The notes under the pieces are model-generated. The model was not told the DNA's origin and searched no databases. It was given only the letters and a program-made list of their open reading frames with translations. 28,408 bases of DNA from NCBI GenBank assembly GCA_905196835.1, contig CAJJWN010000038.1, positions 1 to 28,408 of the forward strand, written 5' to 3'. Shown in pieces: positions 1 through 6,899 of the stretch. The stretch's first letter is position 1. Every line of letters begins with the position of its first letter. A program made the translations under genes and the position numbers. Source of the DNA: an uncultured Prevotella sp. (GTDB lineage Bacteria > Bacteroidota > Bacteroidia > Bacteroidales > Bacteroidaceae).

Positions 1-376
1 TATATATTATATAAATATAATATATATATAATATAATTTCTTTTTACCCTAATCCGGGGTGGCTGGCGTGTTACGCTGATGTCATCTGTCATCTGTAATT
101 GTAAGCGCGGCGGAGAGAGCGGAGAGGACGGGGAAGGTGAGAGGGCGAGAGGTGAGGATGCGCTGCAAACTCGATTATGAATTATGCATTGCGTAAGTGT
201 GAATTATTTTAACTTATTAGCGTGCGTCAAAAATTGGGGGTGACGGAATAATTGCTTACCTTTGCACCCGACGGCCGGATGTGCGCTGCCGGCGCCGTGC
301 GCACGTAAGGCCGTCCTCCCCGGCGCAAGGGCGGCGGGCACCGGAGTGAAACTGAATAAAACACATTTTGACAGAC
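1..376. other. Gene-free left edge and ksgA leader
   Basis: No credible gene is seen here. Positions 1-40 are almost pure A/T with alternating TA runs. Positions 83-102 hold about three heptamers (CATCTGT twice, then AATTGT), the reverse complement of the ACAGATG array found after ksgA. About 110-160 is strongly purine-rich on the plus strand. About 176-205 looks like decayed 7-bp units (ATTATGA, ATTATGC, ATTGCGT). The ksgA promoter and a GC-rich leader follow. In that leader GTGCGC at 281-286 can pair with GCGCAC at 299-304. Confidence 0.6.
234..264 (+). promoter_or_regulatory. Putative ksgA promoter (Bacteroidetes type)
   Basis: TTG at 234-236 and TACCTTTG at 257-264 are separated by 20 bp. 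This matches the Bacteroidetes -33/-7 consensus (TTG, about 19 bp, TAnnTTTG). Transcription would begin near 271 and give a GC-rich leader of about 105 nt ahead of ksgA. Confidence 0.6.
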
Positions 377-1183
377 ATGAAACAGGTAAGACCAAAGAAG
401 AACCTCGGGCAGCACTTCCTGACCGACTTGAACATTGCCAAGGCGATAGCCGACACGGTGGACGCCTGCCCGTGCCTGCCCGTGCTTGAAGTGGGCCCCG
501 GCATGGGCGTGCTTACGCAGTACCTCATGCCCAAGGGCAGGGAGCTGAAGGTGGTCGAGATTGATGCCGAGTCGGTGGCTTACCTCAACGCGAAGTACCC
601 GGAGCTGGGGGACGCCATCGTAGGCGAGGACTTTCTGCGGATGGACTTGGAGGGGCTTTTCGGCGGGCGCAAGTTCGTGCTTACGGGCAATTACCCCTAC
701 GACATATCGACGCAGATATTCTTCAAGATGCTCGACAACAAGGAGCTCATACCCTGCTGCACGGGCATGATACAGCGCGAGGTGGCACAGCGCATGGCTT
801 CGGCTCCGGGCTCTAAGGCTTACGGCATATTGAGCGTGCTCGTACAGGCGTGGTACGACGTGGAGTATCTGTTTACGGTCGACGAGGGCGTGTTCAACCC
901 TCCGCCCAAGGTGAAGAGCGCGGTAATCCGCATGACGCGCAACGGCGTGGACGACTTGGGGTGCGACTGGCCGCTCCTCCGCCGCGTAGTGAAGACCGTG
1001 TTCAACCAGCGGCGCAAGATGCTGCGCGTGTCGCTCAGGCAGATTTTCCCCGACGCGGGGGCTCATGCGGCGTTCTTCTCTTCTGCCATGATGACGCTGC
1101 GCCCCGAGCAGCTTTCCATACCGCAGTTCGTCGAGCTTACCAACATGGTGGAGAGTGAGATGGGAATTAAAAATGAAAAATGA
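377..1183 (+). CDS. rsmA: 16S rRNA (adenine1518/1519-N6)-dimethyltransferase
   Basis: RsmA/KsgA dimethylates two adjacent adenines in helix 45 of 16S rRNA with SAM during late small-subunit assembly. The 268-residue product starts with the family hallmark KKNLGQHFL. It has the SAM-binding glycine motif EVGPGMG at residues 38-44 and the catalytic motif NYPY at 105-108, which is N-[LIF]-P-Y in most relatives. I chose the ATG at 377 because it places LGQHFL at the usual distance from the N-terminus; an in-frame TTG lies at 368. The last codons (IKNEK and the TGA) are made of the heptamer repeat that fills the downstream spacer, so the natural C-terminus may have been replaced. It is a single gene with its own promoter. 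Confidence 0.95.
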   Translation: MKQVRPKKNLGQHFLTDLNIAKAIADTVDACPCLPVLEVGPGMGVLTQYLMPKGRELKVVEIDAESVAYLNAKYPELGDAIVGEDFLRMDLEGLFGGRKFVLTGNYPYDISTQIFFKMLDNKELIPCCTGMIQREVAQRMASAPGSKAYGILSVLVQAWYDVEYLFTVDEGVFNPPPKVKSAVIRMTRNGVDDLGCDWPLLRRVVKTVFNQRRKMLRVSLRQIFPDAGAHAAFFSSAMMTLRPEQLSIPQFVELTNMVESEMGIKNEK

Positions 1184-1297
1184 ATAATGAATAATGAAAA
1201 ATTAAGAATGAATAATGAAAAATGAAAAATTAAGAATGAAAAATGAAAAATGAATAATGAAAAATTAAGAGTTAAGAGTTAAGAGTGAAAAGTGAAA
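1165..1297. repeat. Heptanucleotide array A (19 units)
   Basis: Exactly 19 consecutive 7-mers are read from 1165. They are variants of A-[AG]-T-[GT]-A-A-[AGT], chiefly AATGAAA, AATGAAT, AATTAAG, AGTTAAG and AGTGAAA. There is no break in phase over 133 bp. The array begins inside ksgA and supplies its stop codon. It is the inverted partner of array C at 1529-1703. Confidence 0.9.
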
Positions 1298-1381
1298 AAT
1301 CCAATAGTATTGCAGGTATTAATTCCTTTGTACTAAATTCTTCACTCTTCACTCCTAATTCACCAGCCCGCTTACGGCATT

Positions 1382-1458
1382 ACAAATAACAGATGACAGA
1401 TGACAAATTACAAATTACAAATTACAAATGACAAATGACAAATGACAAATGACAGATG
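1382..1458. repeat. Heptanucleotide array B (11 units)
   Basis: Eleven in-phase 7-mers of ACAAATG, ACAAATT, ACAAATA or ACAGATG type lie between arrays A and C. A short copy in the opposite orientation lies at 83-102, on the other side of ksgA. Between arrays A and B, 1337-1357 has a further short heptamer run (ATTCTTC, ACTCTTC, ACTCCTA). No gene is seen anywhere in 1184-1698. Confidence 0.85.
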
Positions 1459-1528
1459 ACAATCGTCACTTATGCCAACGTAACGTGAAAGCGCCGTGCC
1501 GCCCTTCTTTGCGACATGCTGATTATTT

Positions 1529-1703
1529 ATTCATTCTTCATTATTCATTCTTAATTATTCATTTTTAATTATTCATTTTTAATTTTTCATTATTCATTCT
1601 TAATTATTCATTTTTAATTTTTCATTATTCATTCTTCATTATTCATTTTTAATTTTTCATTATTCATTCTTCATTATTCATTCTTAAATTTTCATTTTTC
1701 ATT
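1529..1703. repeat. Heptanucleotide array C (25 units), inverted to A
   Basis: Twenty-five 7-mers run without phase loss. They are ATTCATT, CTTCATT, CTTAATT, TTTAATT and TTTCATT, plus one CTTAAAT, and are the reverse complements of the array A units. The array runs through the stop codon (1699-1701) and the last codon of the minus-strand GH97 gene. Transcripts entering the spacer from either side could fold A against C. Confidence 0.9.
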
Positions 1704-3642
1704 TTACCATGACTATGCCGCCTTCGGGCTGTATTGTCACCCGGGTCTTGGCGGGGTTCTTCATGTCGATGTTCTTCAGTACGGCCTGCCGGCGGGTGTC
1801 GTCATAATAGTATGAGGCCTTGCCGCCCTTGCCCGTGAAGCCAAGGTCGAGCGTAAGCTTCAGCGGCTCTTTTGTGGCGTTGACGCCTGCCACGTACCAC
1901 CGCTCGCCGTGGCGGCGCGCCAGCACGCAGTATTTGCCGGGATAGCCGTCGATGAACACCGTCTCGTCCCACGTCGTCGGCACGTCTTTCATGAAGCCGA
2001 TTACGGCCTCCGGCGCGTCGGTAAGGTTGTTGGGTGCGATGGCGAAGTTCTGCACGGGGTTCTGGAAGAGCACGGCCGTGGCGATTTGGAACACGTCCGT
2101 AGTCTTGCGCACGCTCCCCCCGTCGTTGCCCCTGTTGAGCCTCTTGTTGAGCAGCGTGCCGCCGAACTCCATGCAGCCCACGGCGTTGCGTATGAAGGGG
2201 TGCAGCGAGGCGTTGTAAGCCTCGGTGTCGCAGGAGTGCTGGCTGAAGATAAGGTTCTCAGACGCGAGCACCGCCTCGCTGCCCACGTAGTTGGGGTACA
2301 TGCGCTCCCATCCGCGCGGCAGGGTGCATCCGTGGAAGATTACCATGAGCCCGTGGTCGTCGGCGTCGCTCAATATCGCCTCGTACAGGCGCATCGTCTC
2401 CTGCTTGTCGCCTCCGAAGAAGTCAACCTTGATGCCTTTCACGCCGAGCTTGCGCATCCATTTCATCTCGCGCTTGCGCGTTATGGGGTTGTCCATTATG
2501 TTGGTGGGGCTCTGCTCTATGTCGTTCCAGTAGCCGCTCGAGCTGTACCAGAGGAACACGTCCACGCCCTTCGACTTGGCGTAGCTTACGAGCTCGGCCG
2601 TCCGTTCGCGCCCTATGTTCTTGTCCCACCAGGCATCGATGAGTATGTGCTCGTAGCCCATGGCGGCGGCGAGGTCGATGTAGGTCATCTGGTCGGCGTA
2701 GTTCGCGCTCGCGTCCTGCCACATTATCCAGCTCCATGTGCCGCGTCCGTACCCGTACTTGTGCTCCGACGCATAGCGCGGCTCTACTACGTCCCACGGC
2801 ACGGTGGTCTCCACGACGGGCTTCAGCGTCTCGCCTACGGTCACGGTGCGCCAGGGGGTCGCGCCGGGCAGGGCCATTCCGGGCGATACGGTGCCGTTGC
2901 CGTTGTTCTCTTCGGGCATGGGGAAGGCTACGGTGAACACGCCTTCGGGTGTGGCGTCGCTCAGGTGTGACGCGCAATAGCGCGAGTCAACGCCCGTCTC
3001 GCTCACCAGCACCCATCCGTCACCGCCTACGCGGAAGAGGCAGGGGAAGGTGAAGCCGTGGCCGAAGCGCGAGCGTTCCGTAAGCGGCGCGTCGGCCTTG
3101 TACTCCTCCTCGTAGCTCGGCTTGGTGCGCTTCCAGCCCACCATGGGGTCGCTTTGCGGCGTGAGGAACGTGGTGGCCTGCGCCGGCAGGTTGAAGCCCG
3201 TGGCCTCGTTCTTGATGACGATGCTGCCCGTATCGCCGTATCGCGGCATCTCGTAGCGGAAGGCCACGTCGTTAGCGCTCACGCGGAAGGTCACGTCAAC
3301 GGGCTTTCCGTCCTCGTTTACCAAGGTGGCCTTCAGCTCGTTGGCCTCGTAGCTTACGCTTGATTGCTTTATCCTGTCGAGCGTGTAGCTCTCGCTGATG
3401 CTGCGTGTCTTGCAGCCCGAGTAGGTCATGCCGCGGCTGAAGTCGCCCACGTCGGCCGTGAAGCCCAGCGGCGATTTTTCAAGGAATGTCTTGCCCTTGT
3501 ACTTTACCGTGTATGACGGACGCCCTCCGTCAACGCTGATTTCAACCTTCAGCAGGCTGTCCGGGCCGTACACCGACGCGTCTTGCGCCCATGCCGGGAC
3601 GCACGCCGTAGCCAGCAGGAATAATAGTTCGGCTTTTTTCAT
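1699..3642 (-). CDS. GH97 glycoside hydrolase, probable retaining alpha-galactosidase
   Basis: This 647-residue secreted or periplasmic enzyme begins with a signal peptide ending near AWAQ (residue 20). The GH97 layout is visible: an N-terminal beta-sandwich to about residue 285, a (beta/alpha)8 barrel at about 290-560 with GYGRGTWSW, HILIDAWWD and GIKVDFFGGD, and a C-terminal beta domain. GH97 contains inverting alpha-glucosidases (SusB type) and retaining alpha-galactosidases (BT1871 type). The retaining ones carry an Asp nucleophile on a barrel strand. Asp407 in KVDFF fits that position, and Glu456 or Glu462 in GSEAVLASE is a candidate acid/base. I therefore favour alpha-galactosidase, from motif alignment by eye only. 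It diverges from the GH51 gene, and its stop codon lies in repeat array C. Confidence 0.88.
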   Translation of the reverse strand: MKKAELLFLLATACVPAWAQDASVYGPDSLLKVEISVDGGRPSYTVKYKGKTFLEKSPLGFTADVGDFSRGMTYSGCKTRSISESYTLDRIKQSSVSYEANELKATLVNEDGKPVDVTFRVSANDVAFRYEMPRYGDTGSIVIKNEATGFNLPAQATTFLTPQSDPMVGWKRTKPSYEEEYKADAPLTERSRFGHGFTFPCLFRVGGDGWVLVSETGVDSRYCASHLSDATPEGVFTVAFPMPEENNGNGTVSPGMALPGATPWRTVTVGETLKPVVETTVPWDVVEPRYASEHKYGYGRGTWSWIMWQDASANYADQMTYIDLAAAMGYEHILIDAWWDKNIGRERTAELVSYAKSKGVDVFLWYSSSGYWNDIEQSPTNIMDNPITRKREMKWMRKLGVKGIKVDFFGGDKQETMRLYEAILSDADDHGLMVIFHGCTLPRGWERMYPNYVGSEAVLASENLIFSQHSCDTEAYNASLHPFIRNAVGCMEFGGTLLNKRLNRGNDGGSVRKTTDVFQIATAVLFQNPVQNFAIAPNNLTDAPEAVIGFMKDVPTTWDETVFIDGYPGKYCVLARRHGERWYVAGVNATKEPLKLTLDLGFTGKGGKASYYYDDTRRQAVLKNIDMKNPAKTRVTIQPEGGIVMVK

Positions 3643-3689
3643 AAATCGTTAATTGGTTAAATATTGTTTATTCAGGTAATAGTTTCCGG

Positions 3690-3720
3690 CAAATATATGT
3701 ATTTTTCACGCTCAATCAAA
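3690..3720 (-). promoter_or_regulatory. Putative GH97 promoter
   Basis: Read on the minus strand, TTTG at 3720-3717 is followed by a 19-bp spacer and TATATTTG at 3697-3690. This is a close match to the Bacteroidetes -33/-7 consensus, about 50 bp before the GH97 start codon. Confidence 0.65.
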
Positions 3721-3760
3721 ACATTTTCAAGCAAAAGTGTAGATATTACAATATTTGTTT

Positions 3761-3768
3761 TATCTTTG
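3761..3768 (+). promoter_or_regulatory. Putative -7 element for the GH51 gene
   Basis: TATCTTTG fits TAnnTTTG and lies 36 bp before the GH51 ATG. No TTG is seen at the expected -33 spacing, so the promoter may need an activator or be weak. Confidence 0.45.
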
Positions 3769-3804
3769 TGCCCGTTAATACTATAAAACCAAACATATGT
3801 AATC

Positions 3805-5784
3805 ATGAACAGACATTATTTGCTATTGGCGGCCCTGTCGCTCTTGGGCGGCGTCAAGGCGGGCGCGCAGGAGACTGACATCATGGTGGTGCAGGCTGGC
3901 AAGATTGGCGCTCCAATCCAGCCTACCATGTACGGGCATTTCCTTGAAGACATCAATTATGCGGCCGACGGAGGCCTGTATGCCGAGCTGGTGAAAAACC
4001 GCTCGTTCGAGTTTCCCCAGCATTTCATGGGCTGGAAGACGTTTGGCAACGTGGCGTTGAAGGACGACGGCCCGTTCAAGCGCAACCCCCATTATGTGCG
4101 CCTGTCGCCCACGGGGCACAGCGCGAAGTTCACCGGACTGGAAAACGAGGGCTTTTTCGGCATCGGCGTGAAGGCCGGCGAGAGCTACCGCTTCTCGGTA
4201 TGGGCGCGCGGCGAGAGCCAGAAAATCAAGGTGGAGCTGGTAAACACCGCCTCGATGGGCGAGACGCAGGTGATGACTTCCGACGTTTTGCCCATAAACT
4301 CGGCCGACTGGAAGCGTTACGAAATTACAATCACGCCGAAGGAGACCTTTGCCAAGGCTCACCTTCGCATCTTCCTCGAGACGGGCGGAAGCGTTGACCT
4401 CGAGCATGTGTCGCTCTTCCCCGTCGATACGTGGAAGGGGCGCAGGAACGGATTGCGCAAGGACTTGGCGCAGGCCTTGGCCGACACCAAGCCCGGCGTG
4501 TTCCGCTTCCCGGGAGGCTGCATCGTCGAGGGTACCGACTTGGCCACGCGTTACAACTGGAAAAACTCCGTAGGCCCCGTGGAGAACCGTCCGCTTAACG
4601 AGAACCGCTGGCACTATTCGTTCCAGCACCGCCTCTTCCCCGACTATTACCAGTCTTACGGCATGGGCTTCTTCGAGCTGTTCCAGCTGGCCGAGGACAT
4701 GGGGGCGGAGCCTCTGCCCGTGGTTAGCTGCGGCTTGGCGTGCCAGTTCCAGAACAATAGCGAGGACGCGCATGTGAAGGTAGACGACCTTGGAAGCTAC
4801 GTGCAGGACGCGCTCGACCTCATCGAGTTCGCCAATGGCGACACCACAACGGAGTGGGGACGCCTCCGTGCGTCGATGGGGCATCCCGCGCCGTTCAACC
4901 TCAAGTTCATAGCCGTAGGCAACGAGCAGTGGGGCGAGGGCTATCCGGCGCGCCTGAAGGTCTTTGTGGAGGCCATCCGCAAGGCATATCCCGACATCAA
5001 GATAATCGGTTCGGCAGGGCCTAACTCCGAAGGCAAGGACTTCGATTACCTCTGGCCGGAGATGCGCAAGCTGAAGGTAGACCTCGTAGACGAGCATTTT
5101 TACCGCCCCGAAGACTGGTTCCTGGCCTCGGGAAGCCGCTATGACAACTATGACAGGAAAGGCCCGAAGGTGTTTGCGGGCGAGTATGCCTGCCACGGCA
5201 AGGGCAAGAAGTGGAACCATTTTCACGCTTCCCTGCTCGAGGCGGCCTTCCTCACGGGTGTCGAGCGCAACGCCGACGTGGTGTACATGGCTACTTACGC
5301 GCCCCTGTTCGCCCATGTGGAGGGGTGGCAATGGCGTCCCGACCTGATATGGTTTGACAATCTCCGCTCGGTGCGCACGTGCAGCTGGTATGTCCAGTGG
5401 CTTTACGGGCACAACCGCGGCACCAACGTAGTGCCGCTCACCATGGACAAGAAGCCCGTGAGCGGACAGCCCGGGCAGGACGGCCTGTTCGCGAGCGCCG
5501 TGTGGGACGAGCCTTCACGTACGTATATAATTAAGGTGGTAAACACGTCGGACAAGGCAAGGAAGCTGCGCGTTGACTTCAAGGGACTGAAAAAGTCGGT
5601 CAAGCTTGGCGACGCCAAGAGCCTTGTGTTCCACTCGGACAACCTCGACGCCGACAACACTCTTGATAATCCCCGGCTCATAGTGCCGCAGGAGCAGCCC
5701 CTGGCCGTTGACGGGCAGGCTTTCGAGACGGAAGTCGGAGCTTATACGTTTGCCGTATATAAAGTGGCGGCATCGCGCTATTGA
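3805..5784 (+). CDS. GH51 alpha-L-arabinofuranosidase with inserted CBM-like domain
   Basis: This 659-residue exported enzyme would release terminal arabinofuranose from arabinan, arabinoxylan or arabinogalactan side chains. A signal peptide ends near AGAQ (residue 22). After the first family motif (PTMYGHFLEDINY) there is a beta-rich stretch at about 85-210 that resembles the CBM4/9-like insertion common in Bacteroidetes GH51 proteins. The barrel follows. The acid/base is Glu374 in GNEQWGEG and the nucleophile is Glu460 in GEYACHG. The C-terminal 130 residues form a beta domain. It is divergent from GH97 and ends at a hairpin terminator. No susC/susD pair is in the window, so a full polysaccharide-utilisation locus is not shown. 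Confidence 0.93.
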   Translation: MNRHYLLLAALSLLGGVKAGAQETDIMVVQAGKIGAPIQPTMYGHFLEDINYAADGGLYAELVKNRSFEFPQHFMGWKTFGNVALKDDGPFKRNPHYVRLSPTGHSAKFTGLENEGFFGIGVKAGESYRFSVWARGESQKIKVELVNTASMGETQVMTSDVLPINSADWKRYEITITPKETFAKAHLRIFLETGGSVDLEHVSLFPVDTWKGRRNGLRKDLAQALADTKPGVFRFPGGCIVEGTDLATRYNWKNSVGPVENRPLNENRWHYSFQHRLFPDYYQSYGMGFFELFQLAEDMGAEPLPVVSCGLACQFQNNSEDAHVKVDDLGSYVQDALDLIEFANGDTTTEWGRLRASMGHPAPFNLKFIAVGNEQWGEGYPARLKVFVEAIRKAYPDIKIIGSAGPNSEGKDFDYLWPEMRKLKVDLVDEHFYRPEDWFLASGSRYDNYDRKGPKVFAGEYACHGKGKKWNHFHASLLEAAFLTGVERNADVVYMATYAPLFAHVEGWQWRPDLIWFDNLRSVRTCSWYVQWLYGHNRGTNVVPLTMDKKPVSGQPGQDGLFASAVWDEPSRTYIIKVVNTSDKARKLRVDFKGLKKSVKLGDAKSLVFHSDNLDADNTLDNPRLIVPQEQPLAVDGQAFETEVGAYTFAVYKVAASRY

Positions 5785-5826
5785 TGCTGGTCGCCCGGTA
5801 AGGCGTCTTGTGATATAAATGTTATT

Positions 5827-5859
5827 GGCGGCATGATGGATGTGTTCTGTCATGCCGCC
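5827..5859 (+). terminator. Hairpin terminator after GH51
   Basis: GGCGGCATGA at 5827-5836 pairs perfectly with TCATGCCGCC at 5850-5859 across a 13-nt loop. A T-rich but interrupted tail (TTAATCGTTT) follows. It sits 43 bp after the GH51 stop. Confidence 0.7.
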
Positions 5860-5936
5860 TTAATCGTTTGATAATCAATGTTTTGCCTTGTTTGAGTGAT
5901 GCTTTGCATTAAATGTTTCCCGTCCTCACGCCAACG

Positions 5937-6045
5937 GCATTCCCGAAAGGCCGTCTTTGGCATCCTCAAAGGCCACCTTTGACCGGGCTAAAGGCCGTGT
6001 TTGGGAATGCGTTTGGCGGTCTTTTGCAAAAGGCGCGTCCGTCGG
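5937..6045. repeat. AAAGGCC-type palindromic repeat cluster, locus 1
   Basis: At least four modules lie in a row: AAAGGCCGTCTTTGG, AAAGGCCACCTTTGA, AAAGGCCGTGTTTGG, then GGCGGTCTTTTGCAAAAGG. The first three are enclosed by an 8-bp inverted pair, GCATTCCC at 5937-5944 and GGGAATGC at 6003-6010. The cluster fills much of the 454-bp GH51-frr spacer. Apart from the terminator and the frr promoter and leader, I see no gene in that spacer. Confidence 0.75.
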
Positions 6046-6115
6046 CGTGTTTCCCGTGCCATGCCCGTGGCGGCGTTTTTATGCGTCCAAGGTTTTAAAT
6101 CTTGCCATAAAACGC

Positions 6116-6145
6116 TTGCTTTTCGGAAATAAATGCCTATTTTTG
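6116..6145 (+). promoter_or_regulatory. Putative frr promoter
   Basis: TTG at 6116-6118, a 19-bp spacer and TATTTTTG at 6138-6145 match the Bacteroidetes consensus. The start site would be near 6152, giving a leader of about 87 nt before frr. Confidence 0.7.
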
Positions 6146-6200
6146 CAGATGATAATCAGCATCCGGGTGATGGGTATAGGTTGCCATCCGTCCCGTTTGC

Positions 6201-6242
6201 ATGGTTTTTATTATGGAAAAACCAAAACAAGAGAATATATGA
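6201..6242 (+). promoter_or_regulatory. frr leader hairpin and 13-codon upstream reading frame
   Basis: GGTTTTT at 6203-6209 pairs with AAAAACC at 6217-6223 around a 7-nt loop, 15 nt before the frr ATG. The same stretch holds an ATG-started frame (MVFIMEKPKQENI) whose TGA at 6240-6242 overlaps the frr ATG as ATGA. Either could modulate frr translation. There is no direct evidence that the peptide is made. Confidence 0.35.
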
Positions 6243-6799
6243 TTGACGTAAAAGCAACTTTAAAAGAAAGTGAAGAACGCATGGAGATGGCCGCAATGTT
6301 CCTCGAGGAACAGCTGTCGCGTGTACGCGCCGGACGTGCCAACGTAGCCATACTTGACGGCGTGAGAGTCAACTCTTACGGCTCCATGGTGCCGCTGAAC
6401 CAGGTGGCCAACGTCTCCACGCCCGACCCGCGCACCATTGCCATACGCCCGTGGGACAAGAAGATGATTAAGGACATAGAGAAAGCCATAATGGACTCTG
6501 ACGTCGGCATCACCCCCGAGAACAACGGCGAAATCGTGCGCTTGGGCATACCCCAGCCTACGGAAGAGCGCCGCCAGGACCTTGCCAAGCAGTGCAACAA
6601 GATGGGCGAGAAGGCCAAGGTGGAGGTGCGCAACGTCCGTGGCGACATCAAGGACAAGCTGAAGAAGGCCATCAAGGACGGCCTTTCGGAAGATAACGAG
6701 AAGGACGCCGAGGCCGAACTCCAGAAAATACACGACAGGTATATCAAGAAAATAGACGACCTCCTTGCCGCTAAGAACAAGGAGATAATGACTGTATAA
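6239..6799 (+). CDS. frr: Ribosome recycling factor
   Basis: RRF splits post-termination ribosomes together with EF-G. The 186-residue product has the normal family length and composition. It shows the N-terminal LEEQLSRVRAGRANVAIL, the hinge-proximal region with TPDPRTIAIRPWD, and a long charged helical C-terminus ending in DDLLAAKNKEI. The ATG at 6239 starts at the family-typical MIDV. The frame is open upstream to about 5957, but that stretch crosses the repeat cluster and the promoter. rsgA follows after a 100-bp inverted heptamer repeat. Confidence 0.95.
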   Translation: MIDVKATLKESEERMEMAAMFLEEQLSRVRAGRANVAILDGVRVNSYGSMVPLNQVANVSTPDPRTIAIRPWDKKMIKDIEKAIMDSDVGITPENNGEIVRLGIPQPTEERRQDLAKQCNKMGEKAKVEVRNVRGDIKDKLKKAIKDGLSEDNEKDAEAELQKIHDRYIKKIDDLLAAKNKEIMTV

Positions 6800-6895
6800 G
6801 TTAAGGATTAAGAGTTGAGAATTAAGAAAATATGCCCCGTAGGAATGCTACAAGTGTATTTTTCTTAATTCTTAACTCTTAACTCTTAATTATAA
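6800..6895. repeat. Inverted heptamer repeat between frr and rsgA
   Basis: Left units are GTTAAGG, ATTAAGA, GTTGAGA and ATTAAGA (6800-6827). Right units are TTTCTTA, ATTCTTA, ACTCTTA, ACTCTTA and ATTATAA (6861-6895). They are imperfect reverse complements around a centre with its own small hairpin, GTAG 6839-6842 / CTAC 6848-6851. The element abuts the frr stop codon on one side and the rsgA start on the other, so a cotranscript would fold it into a long stem. Confidence 0.8.
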
Positions 6896-6899
6896 GCCT

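Noticed and set aside
227..1066. 279-codon minus-strand frame opposite ksgA
   Set aside because: It is a shadow of ksgA and has no family resemblance.
1165..1703. CRISPR-like array
   Set aside because: Units are 7 bp and contiguous, with no 25-40 bp spacers and no cas genes.
1909..2970. Long open frame on the plus strand inside the GH97 gene
   Set aside because: It is an antisense shadow produced by high GC at third codon positions. It has no recognisable domain, while the minus-strand GH97 reading is complete.
3823..5412. 529-codon open frame antisense to the GH51 gene
   Set aside because: Composition is His/Val/Arg-rich shadow coding with no domains. The sense gene has intact catalytic motifs.
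3643..5784. Complete polysaccharide-utilisation locus
   Set aside because: Two secreted glycosidases are present but no susC, susD, hybrid two-component system or linked ECF gene is adjacent.
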